The notes: generated from the sequence alone by a model not told the origin. 64,000 bases of DNA from Notospermus geniculatus (GCA_002633025.1 NMRB01000105.1:81433-145432), one strand, 5' to 3'; positions 19,706 to 32,174 are shown, counted from the stretch's first letter. Translations and numbers: made by a program.

Positions 19706-19761
19706 AATAAGGATCACAACTCAGATTCCTCAATTGACGAGAATGAACAGTCCCTTTCCAT

Positions 19762-20899
19762 CTAAGGATTTTCTACAACATACACGAAATAATTATTGGT
19801 AAGAAAATTATTCGCACTGCTCTGATGTTATGGATCACGCCCAAAATATGCTCTGTAATGATACAATGATACAATGCAGGGCACTGACAGAAACATCAAC
19901 AGAATTGACAAGTGGTTGTAAACTTTTGCAAATGACTGTACAGAAAAAACACTTTGTTTCTCCCGCCAATTTTGAGAGAACAGTGTCGAATTAAACCAGA
20001 ATTGGAAACGCAGAATCGAAGCGCAAAAAGCCAACAAATCAGGTGTGATGACAACACATTTGTAATGAAACCCAACTGTCACAGACCTTAAAGGAAACGC
20101 CCAATTAAGCATCTAGTGGCTGTGGCCTTAATGACTATTGATAACCCAATGACACCTGCGGGGAGCAAAAAAAACATCCCTTATACCAAAATGACAAAGC
20201 GACAGAGCTTAGTCACCCTGGTGATTCATTTCGAGGGGAAGAAATCGACACGGGAAGGGTTAATATTATTGGTTAGTGCAGAGTTTTTGAGAATAGTTGT
20301 CAAATCATTTGCCGTGGAAGTCCATTGTGCCATTCCCTAATTAGCGTCTAATTAGTGGAGAAATCAATAAGGAGGTGACTACAAGGCAGAGTATAGAAAC
20401 GGTTTCACAGCGTGCTGTTGCTTTTTGGGAATGTAACGTATACTTTCATTGGGTGTACTAGACTCGCTGGTGGGTGGGAGACGGAACTTCAAACGGGAGG
20501 GATGTCACTGCAGCCGCTAAGCGGAGGGTGGAAATCTTCATGATGGAAGGTTTACGTAGGATTAACTTTCTTATGATCTGGCGTCTCGAGATGCAATGCA
20601 CAACGCCTGAATCGGTCGCCAAATTTTTAGGGGCGAGGATGACAAAGAGCATGTCATTTCTCGGTAAAAAAAGTTTACTTGCTTTTTGTACCGTAACAAA
20701 GCCATGCAACCTGTTCAACTATATCCTTCCCTTCTTATGCTACAATGAAATGGTCCATGGACCATGTGCTCACTCGTTGACATAGTGTAATTACAGAGAG
20801 GCACATACGAGCGAACATCTGGGTCAAGTCGGACTGAAACTTGGTTAGGGTTAATGTCCAGATGACAACTGCATGTTCAAGTGTAGGCCTCGAGGCCTA
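19762..20899. other. Intergenic; contains a regulatory candidate
   Basis: No coding exon supported. The part 20110-20400 is described separately. Open frames around 20474-20785 lack any recognisable domain. Confidence 0.4.
20110..20400. promoter_or_regulatory. Candidate enhancer with paired TAATTAG sites
   Basis: CCCTAATTAGCG and TCTAATTAGTGG occur 12 bases apart at about 20337-20358, with ATTGATAACC, TAATATTATTGG and AATCAATAAGG nearby. This spacing suits paired homeodomain binding. No repeat-family similarity was noticed. Confidence 0.3.
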
Positions 20900-21260
20900 G
20901 GCCTACATGTATTTTGTAGAGCTACGGTAGGCCTAACAGGGCAAGGTAGGCCTGTATCCTCATAAGATGTACCCACCATAAAAATTTGGTGATGATCCGA
21001 TCAAAAGTTAAGGCGAAACTGCACTTTAAAGGTTTTCGGTTTATCCCCCCTGGTGGCCAAGCCAGGAATCAGATCGAACCGAAATTGGGTGTCATAGGTC
21101 ATTTGACCTAGGGGTATATGTGTACCAAGTTTCAGGTCAATAGCCCCAGCGGTTACAAAACGTGCCCTGCTAACGGACGACGACGGACGACGACGACGGA
21201 CGACGACGACGACGGACGACGGACGCCAGGTGATGGCTATAGCTCACGAGTGAGCTAAAA
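20900..21260 (+). repeat. Interspersed repeat ending in GAC-rich microsatellite
   Basis: The segment has ACCAAGTTTCAGGTCAATAG, then ACGGACGACGACGG repeats at 21173-21225, then GATGGCTATAGCTCAC. The AGGCCT-rich start at 20884-20955 suggests a simple-repeat accretion. It resembles repeats common in marine invertebrate genomes (recollection, not checked). Confidence 0.5.
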
Positions 21261-23020
21261 AGTAAGTGAACTGGCCTTGAACCGACTCCATGTAAAAATT
21301 TTCTTTCTTCTACCCATCATGCCAGAAGCACATGCCCCTATTTTGGACCCCTACTGTGCAATAATATTGACAGTACGGGCCCCTTTAGTCGAAGATGACA
21401 CACATCGTTTGCATGAGGTAACCCTCTCTTTCGGAATGGTTTGAAGGAGCGAATCCAATCCACAGAGCATTAGACAGAACGGACTGACGTCCGTGTCTGC
21501 AGACCAGATTCCGTGGACAACAAACGGAAGCTGCAGACCAGCTTCCTGGTCGACAACACAGTCATCGACGAAATAACGGACAAAAAAAACATCCAGTAAT
21601 TGATTCTTCACATCGATTCGTACAATTGTATTTTTTCACAAAGGCAGTCGATTTTCAGCCGCAGTGTCGTATAGATCGCGTCAACATGTACCTACAGCCA
21701 CTCGGAAGCTGAAAAGAACAATGTTTAAATTGGTTTCTGTCCTAATTATGTTTTAGACTCGGCAAAGTTGAGGAGGAGGCATTGTTTAAACGGGGCACTA
21801 ATTGGGAGGGGAAGTTTATAATGATGTACTTGACGAAATCAAAGGTGCTCGAAACGTTAAAAACGCTTTACACACGGAAAATGTCATAAATGAGAAGGAA
21901 TGGAGGTCGGGATTTTGAAATCATTTCACAGAGTTTTGGTAATATTCAAAATGTTTGACAAGGAAATGCACCGGACAATTATTCCAGTTAATTAGCACTT
22001 GATGATTGTCAAGATCGCAATTGAGGAAAACTTGAAAGTTTGTCTGTTTCAGATGCAGCCACAGAACTGCATTTACACAGAGATGTTGGTGAGAATGAAA
22101 AGATCAAAGGAAGTATTATTAAAGCCCCACAGTATGAATTAGGTTTTGTATCTCGCAACGTCGTATATTTATGCTCGATAAGACTGTTCAAATCTATCTA
22201 TTTGAATGGTCTATGTCACCAATTAGGCATGGAAAGTGTTGCTATACATAACGCTGATTGGTCCATTACTGGCACGTGACCTTACGACGCATAGTGCAAG
22301 ATGCGGCAGTTCGAAATCACCGAACCGCCGAACGCGCCGAACTTGGTACGCTGAATTGTACCCCAATTTCGAAAAGACAGAATCGTAAACCAATTTTGAT
22401 GGAAGGTTTGCCTCAACCAAACGTGGGAAAGAATAGACTGTCCTTGAGAAAATACACACCAGCAGACCCTGACAGCAACATGAACAATTTCACAAAAACT
22501 GAATGAGTTATCTCGGTTTACAAGAGATAGTTACACCCACGTCTTGTCTCTTTGAAACTTAATTAAGACCCAGTGTCCGAAGGGATTCCCATCTGATCGG
22601 GAACCGTCAGCGAAGACAGAGGCACCATGGACACCAGGGGTAGACCTGCTCCCACTAGCTAAAGAAACAAAAGAACGAGATTGCATCCCCGTGTCGTGCA
22701 GGGTCACACGATTGTCACCGCTGGGTTCTGAAGCTCCGGCAGCCGGCGTATCTCCCCGAACAAGTGTCTCAGACTCGTGAGTCTGTTGTTTTTCCCATGA
22801 CTGTGACGTGGAGGGCGTTACCCCGGGCTCGGCGCATGCCGTCACTGCTGGACGCACGATATGACATTGATCGCTCTACGAGATCGATGAAACTCATCAG
22901 ATCAAGGGGTGAGCTGCCCCCTGGAGGAGCTCTGAGAGGAGGGGCTTCAAATAATGCGATTTTAAGGGTCAATCACGGAATAGTGCCAAGCGAGAATTTA
23001 TATGTTGACCATTTAATGCT
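21261..23020. other. Intergenic; possible regulatory stretches
   Basis: At 21760-22025 the DNA is rich in homeodomain-like words (GCACTAATTGGG, CAGTTAATTAGCAC, TGATGATTGTCA). At 22253-22283 GCTGATTGGTCC (inverted CCAAT) and GGCACGTGACC (E-box) resemble a promoter. Frames at 22531-23039 show no known domain. Confidence 0.35.
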
Positions 23021-23742
23021 GGAGCTAACAAAGATTTAATGCACATCTCAAGTACAAAAACTTTTTTGGGTTTGGGGGTTAGTTTCTATCCCACTGACCA
23101 CAAAAACCCAATTCTTAAGTTCCGCAAATGGTGCGTTTAGAAGATACAGCCGTTTGAACTTTGGGTACTGGCTTTGTCATTGGACCAAAATCAGAGCATT
23201 TGTACAGGGGCTTGGATACTGATGTACAGCTAACTTTTAAATGGGTGGCTTGAGACCCCATAAATGTATTGCCAATAGATAGAAACATGGGTCCATAGAA
23301 TCAGATTAGCATATTCTTATTTGTTTTTATTTGCTATAGGATGAGAAATTCAATAAACAGTAATTTATCAATTTAAAATGGCCGCCGGGCCAGAATTCTG
23401 AAAAAGATGTAAAACCATCATTTCCAATAAGATAAAATACGTAAGAATATGTTTTCCTGTCTCAGTGGACCCATGTTTCTATCTATTGGCAATACATTTA
23501 TAGGGTCCCAAGCCACCCATTTAAAAGTTAGCTGTACATCAGTTTCCAAGCCCCTGTATATTAATGCTCTGATTTTGCTCCAATGATAAAGTCAGTACCC
23601 AAAATTCAAATGGCTCTATCTTCTAAACGCACCATTTGCGGAACTTAAGAATTGGGTTTTTGTGGTCAGTGGGATAGAAACTAGCCCCCAAACCCAAAAA
23701 AGTTTTTGTACTTGAGATGTGCATTAAATCTTTGTTAGCTCC
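23021..23742. mobile_element. Foldback element with about 290-base arms
   Basis: The left arm runs from GGAGCTAACAAAGATTTAAT to about 23320; the right arm from about 23440 to ATTAAATCTTTGTTAGCTCC is its reverse complement with a few percent differences. The loop is about 120 bases and AT-rich. No reading frame spans it. It is much longer than the other hairpins here. Confidence 0.9.
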
Positions 23743-23868
23743 TAGACTAATTTACCAGCTCAAGTTGTGCTCAGATACGGACAGGAATCCCAGACACATA
23801 AGAATCGGGAAAAAGCTCTTGCAACCAGTAGGTGGCGCTGCCGTTGCAACCATGGCTGTTAAGACCGT

Positions 23869-24091
23869 ATTTGTGTTTGTATTTGTAGGCTGTTAGATTT
23901 TTCCATCAGGGCCAAAGCCATAGCATTATTGGCCCTGGTACATGTAAGTATGGAAGAGGCCATCTCAAGCTACTCATGTTCCTCAGTTGGATGGGGTCTT
24001 TTACTTGCCCTTGCAAAGGCACAAGGTAGAAGGCACCACGGCTTACTGTCCCATGCGATGGACGTGATGAGCCAGGAATGACTTATCCAGG
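23869..24091 (-). mobile_element. SINE family S1, copy 2
   Basis: Minus-strand copy with the tail visible on plus as TTTGTGTTTGTATTTGTAGG and the body from CATCAGGGCC to GTCCCATGCG, continuing into AGCCAGGAATG as in the fullest copy at 62826. Confidence 0.8.
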
Positions 24092-26011
24092 TGTGACAAG
24101 AATCAACGTCCTGGGAATGCAAGTCCGCCAAACATAGCCCGCTATTGTAAGGTTATATTCGATTGGTCATGGTCTCTATAGCCATATACATGTACTCTAA
24201 TCCCTCGCTGAACAATAAGACCGGACTTTGATTCCAGGGGGGACTTTGATTCCTGTCACACCTGGCTCCATACTTAAGTCAAAGTGTGATACATGTACTT
24301 ATCTTTTGTGTTGAACAAAGGATAAGTGTCACACTTAGTTTTATGAATATTGGCCGTGGACCGCTAGGCTATCAAGGCTCCGCTCGCCTTACGTAATGAG
24401 ACATTTTACAAAATAGTGCGATAACACCCCAAAAACACACACTGGTAATTAGTCACTAATTACATTAACTACCTCGTACATTACAACACCATTACAATGA
24501 TGTTCGAATTTCGCCACTCCTCCTAACACGTTAATTGGAGCATGTAACTTAACCCCTTTATCTACCGTATCATCCTCTCTTGTGTTTACATGACCATTTT
24601 CCGATAGAAATCAAAACGTATCGGGTCGAACAGAGTTATATCAATGACTCGCCTCAAGCGACACCTTATACCCTTGCCGCAAGGATATCTCGTTTACTCT
24701 CACGTGAATGACGGAGATTTCAGCATTATTGTTAGTACACCAGCTCAATGATGATGTTGATCAATTCTATTTGATAATTCTATGTTATCGATGGCAATCA
24801 GAGCCAGGAGCTCCTGGCGATTTCGCCCCTTCGTTTGGAAAAATAAACCTGAAACAGAGACAGAACTATTTAAGGATAGTCCGAATTTACATTTTTCATC
24901 TTTTTTGCATAGATTAAAATTTTCGACTAATGCAATTTTCCTTTATTTTTCTTGATTTTTGCTTTAAAATTTTACCATTTTGTTTTATTTACATAAAATT
25001 AAAATAATTATTTTCGTTTTGTTCAAAGGCCAGAAATAAGAAAAAATTAAAGATGGATAATTTTTCATTATTATTCATTATTTTTTTACTGAGAAATGAC
25101 TGATCTTCGTCATTCTCGTCCCTAAACTTGAATCGCGTTCTGTATAGCGAACCTGTACATCGTGTACATCCGTGTGCAGGGTTCACAAAAGCTACAGAGT
25201 TGAGCAGGCGACTTTTTTTCAACGGACTTTCCGTATGATATTCAGCTAATGATATAAAATATACTTTAGGTTAGGCCATTGAGTATCCATCTCGCCGACA
25301 TTCTTTGAATGCTCGAAGCGAGAAACAAAATGGTGGCCGCTATTTTGGAAACTCACTCTGCGGATTCTTGGTACAGAACCGAAACCCGTGCATTCAGAAT
25401 GAGGCTGGTGCATTATCAAACATAGATTATCTATTTTTGGCATTATCCATTTGAACGACACGATACAAGGTGTGGAATACCAAATCAAGTCTTGCGGATT
25501 GCACCTCCTGACGTGGCATCACAAGAAAGTTAACCCTACGTAAACTTTCCATCACGAAGGTCTCCACCGTATGCACGATCACAGCTTCAAGTACCATCTC
25601 CCCCCCGTATCCAGCTCTTCATTACACTCAAACGGTCCACACGTCGCAGGAGTCGTGCTCCAAGCGCTGACTGACTCCTCGACTGTGAAAGAGACCGTGA
25701 AAGTTCTCCGGTAATTAATACGATGAGAGAAGTGAAGGAGCCGGGGGCAAGGGCTCAAGATATCAGGCTCACTCAACAAACGTGTGCCACTCGGCACAGT
25801 ACCGTACTGTGTTCGATAGGGGTGACCTAAGAGGACCCGGAAGGTACACAATGGGCGATTTTATCATCTGAAGTTGAAGATGATTCTTGTGTGGCATCAT
25901 ACGTCACTTTTTAAAAGTAATACGAAGATGAAGTTTTTATATACTTTTACAATTACAAAACTTTTTAACGGCATTCACAGATTATAAAAAGAAGTTACCA
26001 ATGTGAGAGTG
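24092..26011. other. Intergenic, with a TAATTA cluster
   Basis: No gene seen. At 24445-24555 GGTAATTAGTCACTAATTAC and CGTTAATTGGAG form a cluster of homeodomain-type words. The part 24900-25080 is very AT-rich. Confidence 0.35.
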
Positions 26012-26440
26012 TTAAAGCCCATCTGTATTGAATTTTTCGATATTTTCAAAGTGTTAGGAGAGTGCAGGTAGAGGTCTCATAGCTTGTGAAGGTCCCCAAA
26101 ATGCTAGCCTGATAAGTACTTCAAAGAATCAAGACCTAGTGATCAGCACAATAGGAGCTTCAGTGAGTTGACCAATAGGTGTCACTACGGCCCAATTCAA
26201 TGCATATAGCGGACCCATTCATTCTTGACCGAGCACCAATCACGTGGATTTTCCTGTGTATTGGTCAGCTAGAACTTTGCTGCCATCTTTTGGCAATACG
26301 CGCGGCTGACTGCTCCTATTGAAAAAACTGCAGACATAGCTCTAATGTATTCAGGTAGAGCATAGTACATTTTACACTACATTAACGTCGGCGAATGTAA
26401 GTACATGTACTTCCTGAAATGAATACAGTGGGGCTTTAAA
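26012..26440. mobile_element. MITE family D, copy 2, interrupted
   Basis: Ends TTAAAGCCCATCTGTATTG and ATACAGTGGGGCTTTAA are inverted. It shares the D core (TGCAGGTAGAGGTCTCATAG) with copies 1 and 3. A 173-base element sits inside it at 26149. Confidence 0.8.
26149..26321. mobile_element. MITE family E, nested in D copy 2
   Basis: Termini CAATAGGAGC and GCTCCTATTG are inverted. The other D copies lack the insert. A second, diverged E copy lies in opposite orientation at 33797-33961 (shared ATCTTTTGG and its complement). Confidence 0.75.
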
Positions 26441-27150
26441 TGATTCAGGTATACCATCAAATGCCCGCGTCCAACAGGAAAACAGCCACCAACCCTCTAC
26501 AACTTGTAGTCATTATAACAAAACTGCCAGAGAAAAAATTAGTCTGCTGTATTTTCCGAAATAACTTTTTCTAGCCATTCACGCCGAAAAAAGACCAGTA
26601 TCTAAATGTGTAAAAAGTTTCGACCAGTTTATAAAGTATAGCTGAAACCGCTGTCATAGAATCTTTTGAAGTTGTATTTCCGTGTAGTGCGGTCCTTGAG
26701 GACCAGGAGTTCACAAGTGTCCCATCCTGTTCAAGATGAGTGTATCCCCCGGAGTATTCCACCCATCATTCCCAGAGCTACATCCGCTTCCTTATTACCC
26801 ATGATTCATCACGCGCGCGGTGCCATTGACAACAAAACATCCCCGGAAGCGTACCAAATCGAAATCAGCAACTTTTAATCAATTTTACGACCGCCATTGT
26901 GAACCGTGATTTTATGAGTGCCTCATTAATAATACATCTTCTCCTGTTGATTTTAAAAAAACAATTGAACTCAAGTGTTAGTGCAACCTGAGACAACAGC
27001 AGGCGCCATATTTGTTTCAGTTTTTTTCGTTTTATGATATATTTTGATGATGACAAATGCAACGTTTTTAATCGTCCCCATCCTTTGTGTGGTCTGCAAG
27101 CTTCCGGGCAAAATGAAGTGTCAGTAAATGTACCTCGCTGCAATTAACAG
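26441..27150. other. Intergenic, no gene seen
   Basis: No supported exon or repeat was recognised. Confidence 0.4.
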
Positions 27151-27310
27151 TAGGGAGGTTAGGAAATCAAACGATAAACGTAAACTTTACGACAACGTAA
27201 TTTTTCATACTGCACATTACCAGTAACCAGATTTTATATTGCATTTCCGGTACAAAAATAATGTTGTCGTTAACGTTTTACGTTTATCGGTTGATTTCTT
27301 AACCTCCCTA
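27151..27310. mobile_element. MITE family A, copy 3
   Basis: Ends TAGGGAGGTTAGGAAATCAA and GGTTGATTTCTTAACCTCCC are inverted with paired changes in both arms. The interior is in opposite orientation to copies 1, 2 and 5. Confidence 0.85.
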
Positions 27311-27421
27311 TATTGTGAGACTCCTGTACGTTTTGACACTGGGGAATCAGATCCTGGTTCGAGGTTATATTTTGTCCTGATTTTAGGAGGAGCCACGTGA
27401 CCCCAGGTCGTTCGAGAAAGT

Positions 27422-27568
27422 NNNNNNNNNNNNNNNNNNNNNNNNNNNNNNNNNNNNNNNNNNNNNNNNNNNNNNNNNNNNNNNNNNNNNNNNNNNNNNN
27501 NNNNNNNNNNNNNNNNNNNNNNNNNNNNNNNNNNNNNNNNNNNNNNNNNNNNNNNNNNNNNNNNNNNN
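27422..27568. other. Assembly gap (147 N)
   Basis: Undetermined bases. Frames on either side should not be joined across it. Confidence 0.99.
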
Positions 27569-27919
27569 AGCTATTTCTCACCCACATGACACACGGAAGT
27601 GCTAAGAAACATAAATTTCTTGTGAGAACAACGCCCTGGGGACACATGAGATCATTTCTCGAGTAAATCTGTGGCATATGACAACTCTGCAATGATCTAG
27701 CACCCCAATAACTGAATCATTTGCCACCTGAGTTCCGTAGCGTGACGCAAATGGCGGCGAGATGCTGACAAGGTGTTTGAATCATGCTAATGCATCGATC
27801 AGCTCCGTGATGGGGCTGTTAACACCTGAGGACTCCACACTTCTCCCTCGGGATATCAGCCTCTCTCGGATTCTGTCGATGGCTGGGAAAGAGTGGCCAA
27901 AACAAAGGAAGTCATTTGA

Positions 27920-28050
27920 AATGATAGTATCAGATATTACCATCAGGGCCGAAGCCACGTCAAATTAAAATAAAGTATATAAAGTCAATTTCCAGAATAT
28001 TAAGCAAATTTTCGACCCCAACCGGGGTATTCTTCAGGCTGGAACTTTAC
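27920..28050 (-). mobile_element. S1 SINE 3' fragment plus GACCCCGG motif
   Basis: On the minus strand the S1 end (GGCTTCGGCCCTGATGG) is preserved for about 30 bases. Next to it is TTCGACCCCAACCGGGGTA (plus), the motif also found at 14275 and 45155. It is a truncated composite. Confidence 0.6.
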
Positions 28051-30923
28051 AATCTGAAACTCTAGAAAAGATAGAATTGATTAAAAGATGGTGGAGGGGA
28101 CGTTTTAAGCATGAACCCTAAACATGCAACCCGTTCTCTTGTGAGGGGCGAACCACTCGTGGAACGGGCATTAACCTTCCACGTTGTGTTAGATTTCAAT
28201 CCCACTCTTATGTCCACTGTAAGACATAACGTTCTTGGTTTGTATTGTGACAAATGAACAATTACTTTTGCATCTTCATCTTCATCGACAGAGCATGAAT
28301 CCATTTTTTTTCTTCCCAAATTTATGTCTTCTGACGTTGAGCAGAATTACAAGCTAAGGTTACACTTGTTGAAAATACCCGGTGTTTTTCCAGACCCGTG
28401 TCAAACCCGTGTGTACAAAAATCCCGGCGAGAGGTCACACTGCTATAATTGTAGTTAAGTAGCCCGACGACAGGTGCGCTGCATGCACTGACTCTTCAGT
28501 CATTTCTGTATTGGCACACATTGTTGGAGGCGCGAAAACGACGTCACTTAATGGCTGCGCCATCTGTAGCCGTGCGAAGAACTAACGCAAACACGGGAAC
28601 TTCGAAGGTTCTGACTGGTTCTGGGTTCGAATCTTCGGCCGGACTCGGTACTATGACCTGTCTTGATACTTTGGTGTGGGCATCATATGCCTATTTCTCT
28701 TCACAAATCTTACACATGTATCCAAAAACTTCGTGTTTATGACGGAGTATCCGTCTTATCGTTGGGTTCTCGTACGTATTTACCATGTCGCTGTGGGGGT
28801 CCAGCGGCGCACACGAGGCCCCACAGATAACGATATCGGGGTTTCTAAACCCGTCTGCTCTTCAGATAAGCCGAAGTAACAAACAGAGGAATGAGATCGT
28901 CGATGAACACAGAATCTCTTGACAGATAATTCGTTCCGTGGATGACCAGACAACACGCAGTAGGCCTACAGGTTCGCCGACTGTATTCGCGAAAGGACCT
29001 GGGACTGATCCAAGATCTTTGCTGTTGTCATGAGGTTCCTCGCTTCAGAATTGTTAGTCAAGACGCCAAGAAACCAAGATTAGCGCCACGATCATGACGC
29101 CGTATCCGAGTCCAATAGGATATAACACTTTTTATTCGTTGGTTGTAGCAAAAATAGATATATATTTTTGGTTGTAGTTACGTACTTTTTAAATCCTCGT
29201 CTTCATCAAGATTATTAAAAGTTATATATGTAAAGGAATTAGCCCTTAGGACGTTGTTTATCAAACACTTTCTTTGATCAAAAGTGTTACATTTTTGTAC
29301 ATCCAGGTTTTTAGAGGGACGTTTAAATAAAGCTTGTAAGGTGAGAAAGCCTCTTTAAGTGACCTCCATACACGATGGTTGAGCGTCTGGCATGTCTGGT
29401 TTTCACCCTCTCTCTACAACTCATGCAATTAAAACTGGCCAGAAGGAGACATGTTGATGAATCTACCTTCCAAACAAATGGAGAGTGACACTGCATATTG
29501 AAAAGCCTCGCCAAGCTAAATCTTGCTGCTACCAACCCCCTCATTATACATAAACACCGCGCCAAACAACTCCACATTCACCGAGTTTGTTTTTCATAAA
29601 GCCACCGTCTTCGACGCTACACTCTTAATTAGCCTCGTTTGTGTAGCGTCGATTTTGGCGACGGTTTCAAGTCCTCATCAACTCGCTCGCCGTCAATATC
29701 TTTTGGGACTAGCGTGTGTGGTTACCATGGTAACCAGGGTTTGTTTTACATAGGTCTGACAAGGTACACCTCATTAGTGGATCCAGGGTTAGGAAGGGAG
29801 CGCGCTCGTATTATGGATTTATAACTCTTTATAATGATCTTACGAAATGTATCAAAATCATTATGATACGGCAACAGAAATTCCCCGTCTTGGGGAAAGT
29901 CTGAGAGAGAAAGGGTATTTTCCTAATTTCTACTGATAGAAATTCTGGTGACACTCTGTCAAACAGCAGACGCAACTCGATTCCACTTAAAGTCCAAGTT
30001 GTATCTCAAAACTAACCACACAGCTTATGACTGAAGTAATACACAATATTTTGCTTTTTGTTTCATCAAATTCGGAAGAGTAGTTTGGAAGCTATCGCAG
30101 AATATGTGTTTCAAAATTCCGTACAGGGTCGAAAATGCTAATTTATGCGTGACGTCATTGCAGGAAAAAATGAAATCAAATCTGAGCCATCCAACGTGGA
30201 GATAAAGTTCATTTTCATTTACATATTTACTAATAAACAAATTTCTCACTTCATTCTTTCACATGAATAGCTGCGCAAACCCATTACAGCACTAAAATGT
30301 ATGCCCATTATGCAAATTACTGCAATGACGTCATCAAATTAGGCCGAACATCCTTTCCGACCAAATCCATTAAATACGTTATAACTTTTTAACCAGTCGG
30401 AATTTTTCAATGAAACAAAAAGCATCTTGATCAGCTTTATATCCCTAACTTTCTTAAGTTGTAAAAAAGTAGGCGCAACTGGGAATTTAAAATTGCTCGT
30501 GTGGAGAACCCGCAGGATTCTGAGGCGCCACCTAGCGGGTGCCTTCCGTCACAGCTTTCAGGGACCATTGTGCCATCTGACAAAATCACCACACCGTCTG
30601 GGATGTAAAATACATGTAGACCCCACATCAATTTTTGAAAACATGCAGACATTTTCGTATTCAACTACCTGTCAACTCTTCTCTCCCCCAGGTCGTCTTG
30701 TGCGGATTACACCCTCCAGGCGTCCATCGAGGGAAGACCCAACATATTCGAGGGGAATCCTACATGACGTCATTACTGTATATTGACTGGCCGATTGGAC
30801 GACTGAAAAGGGAAAAATATCAAGTAAGTGGTACGGAAAACATAAAAAACACACGTTCTCTGGAACAGAGAAAAATACGACAGAATGAGACAAGATACAA
30901 CGTACAGGGCAAAAAATGTTAAC
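28051..30923. other. Intergenic, one short perfect hairpin
   Basis: No gene seen. At 29604-29665 ACCGTC, CGACGCTACAC, GTGTAGCGTCG and GACGGT form a nested stem with an 11-base perfect inner part, probably a small MITE. Confidence 0.4.
30911..30916 (-). terminator. Pol III terminator of tRNA-Asp
   Basis: Six A on plus are TTTTTT on the transcribed strand sense, starting 8 bases after the tRNA 3' end. Confidence 0.8.
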
Positions 30924-30995
30924 CTCCCCGGCCGGGAATCGAACCCGGGTCTCCCGCGTGACAGGCGGGGATACTCACCACTATACTACCGAGGA
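30924..30995 (-). tRNA. tRNA-Asp(GTC)
   Basis: The 72-base sequence folds as a complete cloverleaf. The acceptor TCCTCGG pairs with CCGGGGA through one G-U pair, discriminator G. The D arm is TAGTATAGTGGTGAGTA, the anticodon stem is CCCGC/GCGGG with loop CTGTCAC (anticodon GTC), and the T arm is CCGGGTTCGATTCCCGG. No intron and no encoded CCA, as usual for eukaryotes. A T run follows at once. It should be functional. Confidence 0.96.
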
Positions 30996-31153
30996 TCGCT
31001 GGCGAAAGTAAAGAATGTGTAGGCCATGATGATTTGACCCAGTGAGGCATGACGGGGACAATGCACGTCCCAATTTACCGGGTCAATGATTGGGACGAGG
31101 TGACCCTCTACAGGGTGTTACAAAATAAATAATCTCAAGATAGCAGGCGCACC

Positions 31154-31446
31154 CAGTGTAACATCTGCCAGTGTTTCCGTATGTCAGTGTTTCCTCTTAT
31201 TGTTTGGGAAACGCTGGCAAAGAGATCGACACTTCTCTCTGTGGCCTATTGCCAAGGCGCAGCCTATTCCATCAGACAATGGTAGGGAGCACTCATAGTT
31301 GGGGAACATTCAAAGACGTTACACCGGCGTGAAAAAGTCATGACCGACACTTAAAGCAGCCCGGGAAAGGGGCCCGGTATTGCCACTTTTTCTCGACAGG
31401 CGGCGCCACCGCGCCACACTCCAACCCCAATGGAACTAACTACGCT
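31154..31446. repeat. Duplicate block, first copy
   Basis: From CAGTGTAACATCT to ACTAACTACGCT this repeats at 31899-32174 with a few differences. The second copy begins exactly after the undetermined base at 31898, which points to an assembly join. Confidence 0.85.
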
Positions 31447-31898
31447 CACGACTGTTAGAAGTCAATGCATGTAGTGGAAAAGGTCCGGAACGAAATTTGA
31501 TTGGTTGGTGCCCTATTTGGAATATAATAGGAATTCCCTGACACATTAAGCCATGCACGTCGACATGGTCGAGGCCTACAAAAGGAAACCACAGTATTAA
31601 CGAGACGTTCGTACAATACAACTATTTGGTTCCTACCAAATATGGCAAACAATGGTTTGAAGACAAAGAAGTTAACATAGGTATTTTGGGCGAAAGGATT
31701 TGGTGAAACCTGTGACAGCTATCGGCTATACCACAATGTTTATATGCAGCGGGAATTCCCTTCTCCATGATAACGTTAATATTGTTCGGCGATCTTATTC
31801 CAAGATTCAGTAAATTCAGTAAATTGCATCAACTCTCATGCTTCCGAGCTAAACTGCCGGAATTTTAGTGCCGAAGGTTGCATTTTTCTCAGTTGAGN

Positions 31899-32174
31899 CA
31901 GTGTAACATCTCCCAGTGTTTCCTCTTATTGTTTGGGAAACACTGGCAAAGAGATCGACACTTCTCTGTGTGGCCTATTGTCAAGGCGCAGCCTATTCCA
32001 TCAGACAATGGTAGGGAGCACTCATAGTTGGGGAACATTCAAAGACGTTACACCGGCGTGAAAAAGTCATGACCGACACTTAAAGCAGCTCGGGAAAGGA
32101 GCACGGTATTGCCACTTTTTCTCGACAGGCGGCGCCACCGCGCCACTCTCCAACCCCCAGGGACTAACTACGCT
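31899..32174. repeat. Duplicate block, second copy after one-base gap
   Basis: Starts at the first base after N31898 and follows the first copy to about 32174, then diverges. The 451 bases from 31447 to 31897 belong to only one of the two. Confidence 0.85.

Larger units (their letters stand above)
19326..19761. mobile_element. Outer palindromic element holding two others
   Basis: The left arm (19326-19384) ends GAATCTGAGTTGTGATCCTT; the right arm (19707-19761) starts AAGGATCACAACTCAGATTC. The arms match over about 50 bases with a few differences. Two smaller palindromes with unrelated ends lie side by side in the loop. Confidence 0.8.

Noticed and set aside
22531-23039. Opposed frames of 108 and 91 codons with fairly normal composition
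   Set aside because: No known domain, no splice context, and the plus-strand frame ends inside the foldback element.
27270-27692. Frames spanning the N gap
   Set aside because: The reading frame across 147 undetermined bases is meaningless.
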